A stretch of DNA of 32,357 nucleotides. Source: Roseovarius salincola (GTDB taxonomy: Bacteria; Pseudomonadota; Alphaproteobacteria; Rhodobacterales; Rhodobacteraceae). The notes below the pieces were generated by a model. The model had not been told where the DNA came from. It saw nothing but the letters and a program-made list of their open reading frames with translations, and did no database searches. The position numbers were made by a program, and so were the translations under genes. The DNA is taken from positions 1 through 32,357 of the forward strand of contig NZ_JAPTNL010000025.1 of NCBI RefSeq assembly GCF_026891095.1, written 5' to 3'. Position 1 is the first letter of the stretch. Every line of letters begins with the position of its first letter. This document shows, piece after piece, positions 7,911 to 15,027 of this stretch.

Positions 7911-9092
7911 CTATTCCGCAGCGAGTGCTGGGCTTTGGCCGAGGCGAAGGAATCGCTGTGCCGCCTCGCCGGCGAGATGGGTGATGCGCCCGCGCACCAG
8001 CGTGGCTTCGACCTCGCGGGTGGTGGCATTGACGATGGCAAGATCGGCGCGCCGTCCTTCGTCCAGCGTGCCGCGATCCGTGAGGCGCATGATGCGCGCG
8101 GGCGTCTCGGAGATCATCGCCCAAGCGGCGGGAAGATCGGTTATGCCCTGGTCAACGAGCGCGAAGGCCGCCTGCGAGAGGGCGGGGTAGAAGTAATCCG
8201 AGACCAGCGCGTCGCATTTGCCCGCCTCGATGAGGTCGATCGCCGCGATATTGCCCGCCTGCGAGCCGCCGCGCACCACATTGGGCGCCCCCATCACCAC
8301 CGGGTCGTTGACCGCCTTGGCGAGGTTCGCCGCCGCGCGGGAGGTGGGAAATTCACAGATCCGTGCGCCGATCATGGCGAAGGTCTCGCGGGTTTCGGCG
8401 TCGGGGTCGTCATGCGAGCCGTAGATCACCCCGAGCGCGTCGAAATTGCGCGCAAGATCGCAGAGGTGGCGGGGCACGGCCTGGCGCTGATTGCGCGCGG
8501 CTTCGAGCGCGGCCATGTGGTCTCGAACGCTGCGGCCCGCCTCATGCGCCGATGCGGTCAGGCGCTCGGGGCTGCTGCGGGAGGTTTTCAGGGTCTCTTC
8601 GAGATGGTTGTTGAACACGACATAGCCGATCCGGTGGCGCCGGATTGCGGCGATCAGGCGCCCGGCGGTGTCGACGGTGTGGGTCTCGCAGCGGATCTGC
8701 ACGCGCAGGTCGGTGTTCATGCGCTGGCGATAGGCGTCAAGGGCATGGAGAAAGGCTTCGGCGTAGTCGGGGCTGCGCCGGCCGCCCTCCCAGGACCAGC
8801 TTTGCGCAAGCCAGGCCGTGGTGACCCCATTGGCGGCCGCGTCGCGGTCGGCGCCGATCAGCCCCTGTTCGGCCGGAAATGGCGCGGTGGGGCGCGGGGC
8901 GATGTGGCGTTCGAAGGCGTCGCCATGCAGGTCGATGATGCCCGGCAGGACCAGATAGCCCGAAAGATCGACCTCGGGAAACGGCCCTTTGCCGATGCGG
9001 CCCTGCTCGATCGCGACCGAGCGGGTCTGCATCTTGCCGTCGCGCAGGACGGTCGCGCCTGTCAGGCGCATGTCGGGCCATGGCATTTGCAT
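7911..9092 (-). CDS. PhnM-like amidohydrolase, divergent paralogue
   Basis: A 393-residue amidohydrolase related to PhnM, the alpha-D-ribose 1-methylphosphonate 5-triphosphate diphosphatase. It keeps the metal-site motif HGDAFERH (His56, Asp58), NNHLEE (His163), GSHDD (His227-Asp229), the EFPT and MGAPNVVRGG segments, and SDY (298-300). It differs from the canonical PhnM at 15746-16888: the HTDN motif is HGDA, and the GGSHSGN loop is GGSQAGN (Gln278 replaces His285). The stretch between residues 95 and 160 also aligns poorly. It probably hydrolyses a related phosphonate or pyrophosphate intermediate, but the substrate is unknown. It is co-transcribed with phnF (77-base spacer). An ATG at residue 8 is an alternative start. 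Confidence 0.8.
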   Translation of the reverse strand: MQMPWPDMRLTGATVLRDGKMQTRSVAIEQGRIGKGPFPEVDLSGYLVLPGIIDLHGDAFERHIAPRPTAPFPAEQGLIGADRDAAANGVTTAWLAQSWSWEGGRRSPDYAEAFLHALDAYRQRMNTDLRVQIRCETHTVDTAGRLIAAIRRHRIGYVVFNNHLEETLKTSRSSPERLTASAHEAGRSVRDHMAALEAARNQRQAVPRHLCDLARNFDALGVIYGSHDDPDAETRETFAMIGARICEFPTSRAAANLAKAVNDPVVMGAPNVVRGGSQAGNIAAIDLIEAGKCDALVSDYFYPALSQAAFALVDQGITDLPAAWAMISETPARIMRLTDRGTLDEGRRADLAIVNATTREVEATLVRGRITHLAGEAAQRFLRLGQSPALAAE

Positions 9093-9169
9093 CGGTCTGC
9101 TCTCGTGCTCTTGTTCCCGTAACTATAGGGCATCAATGTATCGGCGGCGTGACAAGCCATTTGAATCCC

Positions 9170-9883
9170 TCATGAATCCGACAGGGTCAGCGTGACGCGA
9201 TCACCGGCGAACCAGGTGCGCCCATATTCGATGGGCTTGCCGGCCGGATCGACATTGAGCGAGACCGCGCGCAGGATCGGTGCGCCCTCGGATATCCGCA
9301 GGTGGAGTGCCTGCGTCGGACTGGCGAGCTTTGCGGTCAGTCTTGTCCAGGCACGGGTATAGTCGGGGGTGCCCTGATCGTTGAGCGCTGCGGTGACTGA
9401 GCGCAGCCGGTGCAGCGCCTCGGGCAGGCCGGGCAGGTGTGCTGCGGGAAAGACGCTGCGAAAGAGGGCGACGGGCTGGCCATCGGCCAGCGACAGCCCC
9501 TCGCAGGCATGCACCGGCGCGCCGGGCTGCAAATCCAGCGCTGCCGCCTCGCCGGTGTCGGCGGCGCGCGTTTCGAGTGACAGAATCTCCTTGGTCGGCA
9601 TCCTTCCGGCCGCGCGCAGGTTCTGGTGAAAGCGTACCCGGCGGCCGATCGGGTAATCGGTCGGGCTTTGGGTGACAAACACCCCGGCGCCGCGGCGCGC
9701 ATGGACGATCCCTTCCTCGGCAAGTTGGGCAAGGGCGCGGCGCACCGTGTGACGGTTGACGCCGAAACGCCGTGAGAGCGCCGCCTCGGTCGGCAGCTGG
9801 TCACCGGGGCTGTAGCGTTTCGCGGCGATGTCGGCGCTCAGGGCGCTGTGGATGGATTTCCAGATCGGCGTGCGAGGGGGCAT
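9170..9883 (-). CDS. phnF: GntR/HutC-family regulator PhnF
   Basis: A 237-residue regulator. Residues 1-75 form a winged helix of the GntR type (YSPGDQLPTEAALSRRFGVNRHTVRRALAQLAEEGIVHARRGAGVFV). Residues 85-232 form the UTRA effector domain of the HutC subfamily, ending in the conserved IEYGRTWFAGDRV strand. Position next to phnG and the PTEAALSRRFGVNRHTVRRAL pattern identify it as PhnF, expected to repress phn genes until an inducer binds. It diverges from phnG over 102 bases that hold a large inverted repeat and a promoter, consistent with control of both directions. The phnM-like gene follows on the same strand. Confidence 0.92.
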   Translation of the reverse strand: MPPRTPIWKSIHSALSADIAAKRYSPGDQLPTEAALSRRFGVNRHTVRRALAQLAEEGIVHARRGAGVFVTQSPTDYPIGRRVRFHQNLRAAGRMPTKEILSLETRAADTGEAAALDLQPGAPVHACEGLSLADGQPVALFRSVFPAAHLPGLPEALHRLRSVTAALNDQGTPDYTRAWTRLTAKLASPTQALHLRISEGAPILRAVSLNVDPAGKPIEYGRTWFAGDRVTLTLSDS

Positions 9884-9884
9884 G

Positions 9885-9902
9885 TCACGAAAACTTCATG
9901 TC
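9885..9902 (+). promoter_or_regulatory. Pho-box-like element, copy 2
   Basis: TCACGAAAACTTCATGTC, directly in front of the phnF start codon and in the same orientation as the copy at 7880-7897. The TGTCAC and TTCATG half-sites are 11 bp apart, as in Pho boxes, but the heptamers match the consensus only moderately. It lies more than 50 bp from the likely phnG -10 box, so if functional it more likely acts on phnF or through DNA bending. Confidence 0.3.
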
Positions 9903-9929
9903 CAGAGGGATTGTGCGACTCGGGCGGGC

Positions 9930-9957
9930 TTGGTAATGATTTGTCTAGTTGTATACT
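9930..9957 (+). promoter_or_regulatory. Promoter of the phnGHIJKLN operon
   Basis: TTGGTA (9930-9935) and TATACT (9952-9957) with a 16-base spacer, about 28 bases in front of phnG. The -10 box lies inside the inverted repeat described separately, which supports repression by promoter occlusion. The transcription start is inferred, not measured. Confidence 0.5.
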
Positions 9958-9971
9958 AAATTAGACAAATC
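9938..9971. promoter_or_regulatory. Inverted repeat, probable PhnF operator
   Basis: Perfect 10-bp arms GATTTGTCTA (9938-9947) and TAGACAAATC (9962-9971) with a 14-base spacer that contains TTGTATACTAA. GntR/HutC regulators bind such AT-rich palindromes, often with a GTATAC-like core. Location between divergent phnF and phnG, over the phnG -10 box, makes PhnF the obvious ligand. Which half-sites are contacted cannot be told from sequence. Confidence 0.65.
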
Positions 9972-9985
9972 CACAAGGTGTCTAG

Positions 9986-10429
9986 ATGAGCCGAACTCAA
10001 GAGAGACAGGATTGGATGAGCCTGCTGGCCAAAGCGCCGCCGGCGCAGCTTGCCCGGCTTTGGGCGGCGTTCGGCGAGGTGCCCGCCTATAGCTATCTGC
10101 GCGCGCCCGAGGCCGGGGGCGTGATGGTCCAGGGGCGGGCGGGCGCGACGGGCGCGCCGTTCAACCTTGGGGAAATGACGGTGACGCGCTGTTCCCTCAA
10201 GCTGGAAACCGGAGAGATCGGCCATGCCTATGTGCAGGGGCGCGACAAGGATCATGCGACCCGCGCCGCGCAGATCGACGCGATGATGCAGGGCGCGCAG
10301 GCGGCGGCGCTGCGCGCGGCGGTGCTGGACCCGCTGCAAGAGGACCTGCAGGCCAGACGCGCCCGGCGCGGCGCCAAGGCGGCGGCGACAAGGGTCGAAT
10401 TCTTCACCATGGTGCGAGGAGAGGATTGA
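9986..10429 (+). CDS. phnG: C-P lyase core subunit PhnG
   Basis: A 147-residue protein matching PhnG in length and in the segments RQDWMSLLAKAP, GEVTVTR-like GEMTVTRCSLKLETGEIGHAYVQGRD, and HATRAAQIDAMMQ. PhnG is part of the PhnGHIJ core complex and takes part, with PhnH, PhnI and PhnL, in transferring the ribose triphosphate moiety of ATP to phosphonate. AAGGTG lies 6 bases before the start. The stop overlaps the phnH start by one base (TGATG), so translation is probably coupled. Confidence 0.95.
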   Translation: MSRTQERQDWMSLLAKAPPAQLARLWAAFGEVPAYSYLRAPEAGGVMVQGRAGATGAPFNLGEMTVTRCSLKLETGEIGHAYVQGRDKDHATRAAQIDAMMQGAQAAALRAAVLDPLQEDLQARRARRGAKAAATRVEFFTMVRGED

Positions 10430-10998
10430 TGCAGACGGAGGCTCTTGAAGGGGGATTTCCCGACGCGCCGCTCGATGCCGCCCGCGCCTTTCGCGCGGCG
10501 ATGAACGCCATGGCGCGCCCCGGTCGGATCGAGACACTGGTGGGCGCGGTGCCGCCCGCGCCGCTGTCGCCCGCCGCGGGGGCGCTGATCCTGACGCTGT
10601 GCGATCCCGGAACGCCGGTGCATCTGGCAGGCGCGCTTGACGTGGCGGGCTTGCGCGACTGGATCACCTTTCATACCGGTGCGCCGCTGGTCGGCCCCGC
10701 GCAGGCGGCTTTCGCGGTGGGCAAATGGGAGGATTTGCAGCCGCTCGACGCTTACCGGATCGGCACGTCGGAATATCCCGACCGCTCCGCGACGCTGATT
10801 GTCGAGATGCCGGAGTTGACGCCGCAAGGCGCGGTGCTGACAGGGCCGGGCATCAAGGAGAGCACGCGCCTGTCGCTGCCGGATGTGGCGGCGATGCGGC
10901 GCAATGCGGCGCTGTTTCCGCTCGGGCTCGATTTCTTCCTGACCAGCGCAAACCGGGTGGCGGCCCTGCCGCGCAGCACGCAACTGGAGGGCAACTGA
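10429..10998 (+). CDS. phnH: C-P lyase core subunit PhnH
   Basis: A 189-residue protein. FRAAMNAMARPGRIETL near the N-terminus (about 22-38) is the PhnH hallmark, followed by TLCDPGTPVHLAG, the DAYRIGTSEYPDRSATLIVE block, and LTGPGI near the C-terminus, ending FLTSANRVAALPRSTQLEG. It is a structural subunit of the PhnGHIJ complex and does not bind the pyridoxal phosphate its fold once suggested. The ATG at 10429 overlaps the phnG stop; a TTG one codon upstream is less likely. The stop overlaps the phnI start (TGATG). Confidence 0.95.
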   Translation: MQTEALEGGFPDAPLDAARAFRAAMNAMARPGRIETLVGAVPPAPLSPAAGALILTLCDPGTPVHLAGALDVAGLRDWITFHTGAPLVGPAQAAFAVGKWEDLQPLDAYRIGTSEYPDRSATLIVEMPELTPQGAVLTGPGIKESTRLSLPDVAAMRRNAALFPLGLDFFLTSANRVAALPRSTQLEGN

Positions 10999-12086
10999 TG
11001 TATGTGGCGGTGAAAGGCGGCGAGCGGGCGATTGACAATGCCCATGCCTGGCTGGCCGAAGAGCGGCGCGGCGACCCTGCGGTGCCGGAACTGTCGGTGG
11101 CGCAGATCCGCGAGCAGATGGCGCTGGCGGTGAACCGGGTGATGACCGAGGGGTCGCTTTACGACCCGGACCTTGCCGCGCTGGCGATCAAGCAGGCGCG
11201 CGGCGATCTGATCGAGGCGATCTTCCTGATACGCGCCTATCGCACAACGCTGCCGCGTTTCGGTTCATCGGCGCCGGTGAAGACCGCCGAAATGGCCTGC
11301 GAGCGGCGCATCTCGGCGACGTTCAAGGACGCGCCGGGGGGGCAGGTTCTGGGCCCGACATTTGATTACACCCATCGCCTGCTGGATTTCAAACTGGCGG
11401 CCGAGGGCGGGACTCCGGCCGCGCCCGAAGGCGAGGCGCGCCGGGAGGCGACGCCCCATATCACCGGTTTCCTGAACCGCGAGGGTTTGATCCAGACCGA
11501 GGACGAGAGCGACGAGACCCCGCCAGACCTGACGCGCGAGCCGATGGAGCTGCCCGCCGCGCGCGCCTTGCGGCTGCAGGCGCTGACGCGGGGTGACGAG
11601 GGGTTCGTTCTGGGCCTCGCCTATTCCACGCAGCGCGGCTATGCGCGCAACCATGCCTTCGTGGGCGAGCTGCGCATCGGCAGTGTGGCGGTCGAGATGG
11701 AGATCCCCGAGCTGGGTTTCGCCATCGAGATCGGCGAGATCACCGTGACCGAATGCGAGAGCGTCAACCAGTTCAAGGGCTCCAAGACCGAGCCGCCGCA
11801 ATTCACGCGCGGTTACGGGCTGGTCTTCGGGCAGACCGAGCGCAAGGCGATTTCCATGGCGCTGGTGGACCGGGCGCTGCGCTGGAAGGAATTGGGCGAG
11901 GACGATCAGGGCGCGCCCGCGCAGGACGAGGAATTCGTGCTGATGCATTGCGACAACATCCAGGCGACGGGGTTTCTCGAGCATATCAAGCTGCCCCATT
12001 ACGTCGATTTCCAATCCGAGCTGGAGCTGGTGCGCAAGCTGCGCCGGGCGGCGGGGGCCGAAGAGGTGAAGGAGGCCGCGGAATGA
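10998..12086 (+). CDS. phnI: C-P lyase core subunit PhnI
   Basis: A 362-residue protein with MYVAVKGGERAI at the N-terminus, the LAVNRVMTEGSLYDPDLAALAIKQARGDLIEAIFLIRAYRTTL region (about 40-82) and C-terminal HCDNIQATGFLEHIKLPHYVDFQSEL, all typical of PhnI. PhnI acts as a nucleosidase and, with PhnG, PhnH and PhnL, makes ribosyl phosphonate 5-triphosphate from ATP and phosphonate. The start overlaps the phnH stop by one base and the end overlaps phnJ by four (ATGA), so the core subunits are translationally coupled. Confidence 0.96.
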   Translation: MYVAVKGGERAIDNAHAWLAEERRGDPAVPELSVAQIREQMALAVNRVMTEGSLYDPDLAALAIKQARGDLIEAIFLIRAYRTTLPRFGSSAPVKTAEMACERRISATFKDAPGGQVLGPTFDYTHRLLDFKLAAEGGTPAAPEGEARREATPHITGFLNREGLIQTEDESDETPPDLTREPMELPAARALRLQALTRGDEGFVLGLAYSTQRGYARNHAFVGELRIGSVAVEMEIPELGFAIEIGEITVTECESVNQFKGSKTEPPQFTRGYGLVFGQTERKAISMALVDRALRWKELGEDDQGAPAQDEEFVLMHCDNIQATGFLEHIKLPHYVDFQSELELVRKLRRAAGAEEVKEAAE

Positions 12087-12955
12087 GCGATTACAATTTC
12101 GCCTATCTCGACGAGCAGACCAAGCGGATGATCCGCCGCGCGATCCTCAAGGGGTTGGCGGTGCCGGGCTACCAGGTGCCATTCGCCAGCCGCGAGATGC
12201 CGATGCCCTATGGCTGGGGCACGGGCGGGGTACAGGTGAGCGCCGCGACCCTGACGCCCGAGGACCGGTTCAAGGTCATCGATCAGGGCGCCGATGACAC
12301 CACCAACGCGGTGTCCATCCGCAAGTTCTTTGAACGCACCGCCGGGGTCGAAGTGACCGAGGAGACCGAAGCCGCCACGATCATCCAGACCCGCCATCGC
12401 ATCCCCGAGGCGCCCTTGAGCGAGGATCAGATCCTGGTCTACCAGGTGCCGATCCCTGAACCCCTGCGCTTCCTTGAGCCGCGTGAGACCGAGACCCGCA
12501 AGATGCACAGCCTTGAGGAATACGGGCTGATGCATGTGAAGCTTTACGAGGATATCAGCCAGCACGGCGCCATCGCCACCGCCTATGCCTATCCGGTGAA
12601 GGTCGAGGGGCGCTACGTGATGGACCCTTCGCCGATCCCCAAATTCGACAATCCCAAGCTGGCGGATTGCCCGGCGATCCAGCTGTTCGGTGCGGGGCGC
12701 GAGCAGCGCATTTATGCGCTGCCGCCTTACAGCGATGTGGTCAGTCTCGATTTCGAGGATCACCCGTTCGAGGCCAGCAAGGCGGATCACCCCTGCGATC
12801 TGTGCGACGCGCGGGACAGCTATCTTGACGAGGTCATCACCGATGACCGCGGCGGGCGGATGTTCGTCTGCTCGGATACCGATTACTGCCGCACCCGTCA
12901 GGCGCAGGGCCATCTGGGTGCGCAGCTGGCGGCCAGACAGGAGGGCGCGGCATGA
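12083..12955 (+). CDS. phnJ: Carbon-phosphorus lyase PhnJ (radical SAM enzyme)
   Basis: A 290-residue catalytic subunit that cleaves the C-P bond of ribosyl phosphonate 5-phosphate, releasing the hydrocarbon and forming the ribose 1,2-cyclic phosphate. The iron-sulfur ligands follow the spacing C-x2-C-x21-C-x5-C: Cys238, Cys241, Cys263 and Cys269. PGYQVPFASREMPMPYGWGTGG (about 28-49) contains the glycine used as a radical site in the E. coli enzyme (here Gly29). All key residues are intact. It overlaps phnI and phnK by four bases each. Confidence 0.97.
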   Translation: MSDYNFAYLDEQTKRMIRRAILKGLAVPGYQVPFASREMPMPYGWGTGGVQVSAATLTPEDRFKVIDQGADDTTNAVSIRKFFERTAGVEVTEETEAATIIQTRHRIPEAPLSEDQILVYQVPIPEPLRFLEPRETETRKMHSLEEYGLMHVKLYEDISQHGAIATAYAYPVKVEGRYVMDPSPIPKFDNPKLADCPAIQLFGAGREQRIYALPPYSDVVSLDFEDHPFEASKADHPCDLCDARDSYLDEVITDDRGGRMFVCSDTDYCRTRQAQGHLGAQLAARQEGAA

Positions 12956-13722
12956 CACCGCTTTTGCAGGTCACGGGGATCACGAAATTCTACGGCGCGC
13001 GCCTTGGGTGCCGCGATGTGGCGTTCGATCTTTACCCCGGAGAGGTGATGGGGATCGTCGGCGAGAGCGGGTCGGGTAAATCGACGCTTCTGGGCTGTCT
13101 GGCCGGTCAGATCGTGCCCGATGCGGGCGCGGTCCTGTTCGACACCCGAGCGGACGGCCCGCGCGACACGCTGGCCATGTCCGAACCCGAGCGGCGGATG
13201 CTGTCGCGCACGGATTGGGCCTTTGTGCATCAGCATGCGCGCGACGGGCTGCGCATGGGGGTGAGCGCGGGCGGCAATGTGGGCGAGCGGCTGATGGCCG
13301 TGGGCGCGCGCCATTATGGCGATATCCGCGGCCAGGCGGTGGATTGGCTGGGCCGGGTGGAGATCCCGGATGACCGGATCGACGACCGCCCGACGGCCTT
13401 TTCTGGGGGGATGCAGCAGCGCCTGCAAATCGCGCGCAACCTGGTCACCGGCCCGCGACTTGTGTTCATGGACGAACCCACCGGGGGGCTGGACGTATCG
13501 GTGCAGGCGCGGCTGCTGGACCTGTTGCGCGGATTGGTGCGCGAGATGGGGCTGAGCGCGATCATCGTCACCCATGACCTGGCGGTGGTGCGCCTGCTGG
13601 CGGATCGCTTGATGGTGATGAAGGACGGTTACGTGGTGGAAAGCGGGCTGACCGATCAGGTTCTCGACGATCCACAGCATAGCTATACGCAATTGCTGGT
13701 GTCGAGCGTGTTGCAGGTGTGA
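12952..13722 (+). CDS. phnK: C-P lyase ABC-type ATPase PhnK
   Basis: A 256-residue ATPase similar to dipeptide-transporter ATPases. Walker A is GESGSGKST (about 36-44), the signature is FSGGMQQRLQIARNL, Walker B is LVFMDEPTGGLDVSVQ, and the switch His lies in IIVTHDLAVV. The DWAFVHQHARDGLRMGVSAGGNVGERLMAVGARHYGDIR region identifies PhnK. It binds the PhnGHIJ core through PhnJ and is thought to drive its opening rather than transport. It overlaps phnJ by 4 bp. A 79-base structured spacer separates it from phnL, the only real gap in the catalytic operon. Confidence 0.95.
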   Translation: MTPLLQVTGITKFYGARLGCRDVAFDLYPGEVMGIVGESGSGKSTLLGCLAGQIVPDAGAVLFDTRADGPRDTLAMSEPERRMLSRTDWAFVHQHARDGLRMGVSAGGNVGERLMAVGARHYGDIRGQAVDWLGRVEIPDDRIDDRPTAFSGGMQQRLQIARNLVTGPRLVFMDEPTGGLDVSVQARLLDLLRGLVREMGLSAIIVTHDLAVVRLLADRLMVMKDGYVVESGLTDQVLDDPQHSYTQLLVSSVLQV

Positions 13723-13730
13723 GGCGCGGG

Positions 13731-13792
13731 CGGGGGCGCTGCCCCCGTCGCCCGATGGGCGACTCCCCCGGAGTATTGGGGGCAAGATGAAG
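13731..13792 (+). repeat. Three consecutive hairpins with dispersed repeat copy 2, phnK-phnL spacer
   Basis: Stem 1: CGGGGGC/GCCCCCG (13731-13747). Stem 2: TCGCCC/GGGCGA (13748-13762). Stem 3: CCCCC/GGGGG (13765-13782). The right part, 13770-13792, is the second copy of the GGAGTATT..GGGCAAGATGAAG element also found at 7053-7075. No U-tract follows any stem, so a processing or stability role is more likely than termination. Confidence 0.65.
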
Positions 13793-13801
13793 GGTTTAGG
13801 A

Positions 13802-14482
13802 ATGATAGAGCTGGACGATGTGAGCAAGACATTCACCCTGCACAACCAGGGCGGCGCGGTGATTCCGGTGATGCGGGAGGCGGGGCTGCGGGTGGGGCGG
13901 GGCGAATGCGTGGCGTTGACCGGCAGGTCGGGCGCGGGCAAATCCACCCTGATGCGGATGATCTATGGCAACTACCTTGCGGCCTCGGGTCGGATCATCG
14001 TGGGGGATGTGGATGTGGCGGCGGCCACGCCGCGCGAGATTCTGGACCTGCGGCGCCACACGCTTGGCTATGTCAGCCAGTTCCTGCGCGTGGTGCCGCG
14101 TGTGCCGACGCTGGAGGTTGTTGCCGAGCCGCTGCTGGCGCTCGGGCATGGGCGCGCCGAGGCGCTGGAGCGCGCGGGCACGCTTTTGGCGCGGCTCAAT
14201 ATTCCCGAGCGGCTCTGGCAGCTCAGCCCGACGACATTTTCAGGCGGCGAGCAGCAGCGTGTGAATATCGCGCGCGGCTTCGCCCATGCCTATCCCGCCC
14301 TGCTGCTGGATGAGCCGACTGCCAGCCTTGATGCGATGAACCGCGAGACGGTGCTGTGCCTTGTCGAGGAGGCCAAGGCGGGGGGCGCTGCGATCGTGGG
14401 TATCTTTCACGACGAGAGCGCGCGCCACCGGGTTTGCGATCGCGAGATCGACGTCTCGGGCTTTACGCCGGGGCTGACCTGA
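13802..14482 (+). CDS. phnL: C-P lyase ABC-type ATPase PhnL
   Basis: A 226-residue ATPase beginning MIELDDVSKTFTLHNQGG, as PhnL does. Walker A is GRSGAGKST (about 40-48). YVSQFLRVVPRVPTLEVVAEPLL and LLARLNIPERLWQLSPTTFSGGEQQRVNIARGF are strongly PhnL-like, and Walker B is LLLDEPTASLD, with GIFHDE as switch. PhnL is needed with PhnGHI for the first step. The ATG at 13802 is preferred to an ATG at 13787, because the latter belongs to the dispersed repeat and homologues begin at MI; AAGGG lies at a suitable distance. The stop overlaps phnN (TGATG). Confidence 0.95.
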   Translation: MIELDDVSKTFTLHNQGGAVIPVMREAGLRVGRGECVALTGRSGAGKSTLMRMIYGNYLAASGRIIVGDVDVAAATPREILDLRRHTLGYVSQFLRVVPRVPTLEVVAEPLLALGHGRAEALERAGTLLARLNIPERLWQLSPTTFSGGEQQRVNIARGFAHAYPALLLDEPTASLDAMNRETVLCLVEEAKAGGAAIVGIFHDESARHRVCDREIDVSGFTPGLT

Positions 14483-15027
14483 TGAGCGGGCGATTGATCG
14501 GAGTCGTCGGGCCGTCGGGTGTCGGCAAGGACACCGTGATGGAGGGGCTTGTGGCGCGCTGCACCGGCCTTGGATTGGTGCGGCGGGTGATCACGCGGCC
14601 CGGTTATGCGGTCGGCGAGGCCTTTGACGATGTGAGCGATGTGGAATTCGAGCGCCGCGTGCAGGCCGGTGATTTCACGCTTCACTGGGGGGCGCACGGG
14701 CTGCGCTATGGCGTCCCGCGCGAGACCGAGGCGCGGCTGGCCGGGGGCGAGGACCTGCTTGTGAATCTGTCGCGCGCGGTGCTGGGCGAGGCGCAGGCCC
14801 GGTTTCGCGGCTTCACCACACTGCATCTGACAGCGCCGCGCGAGGTTCTGGCCGGGCGGCTGGCCGCCAGGGGGCGCGAAAGCCGCGCCGATATCGAGGC
14901 GCGGCTCATGCGCGCGTCACTGGCATTGCCCGATGGGCTGGAACGGGTGATCGAGATATCCAATGCCGGGCCGCTGGAGGCGGTGCTTGCCGCCATTGAT
15001 GCCCGGCTTTACCCGGTGAAGGCATGA
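14482..15027 (+). CDS. phnN: Ribose 1,5-bisphosphate phosphokinase PhnN
   Basis: A 181-residue guanylate-kinase-like protein with P-loop GPSGVGKDT (residues 10-18) and the substrate-binding RRVITRP and HWGAHGLRYG segments of PhnN. It makes PRPP from ribose 1,5-bisphosphate and ATP, the last step of the C-P lyase pathway. The start overlaps the phnL stop by one base. Its 3' end overlaps the opposing DUF1045 gene by 19 bp. It closes the plus-strand catalytic operon. Confidence 0.93.
   Translation: MSGRLIGVVGPSGVGKDTVMEGLVARCTGLGLVRRVITRPGYAVGEAFDDVSDVEFERRVQAGDFTLHWGAHGLRYGVPRETEARLAGGEDLLVNLSRAVLGEAQARFRGFTTLHLTAPREVLAGRLAARGRESRADIEARLMRASLALPDGLERVIEISNAGPLEAVLAAIDARLYPVKA

Noticed and set aside
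7815..9122. 435-codon plus-strand frame over the PhnM-like gene
   Set aside because: The opposite strand encodes a recognisable amidohydrolase; this frame has no motif, and its start lies in the spacer without a ribosome site.
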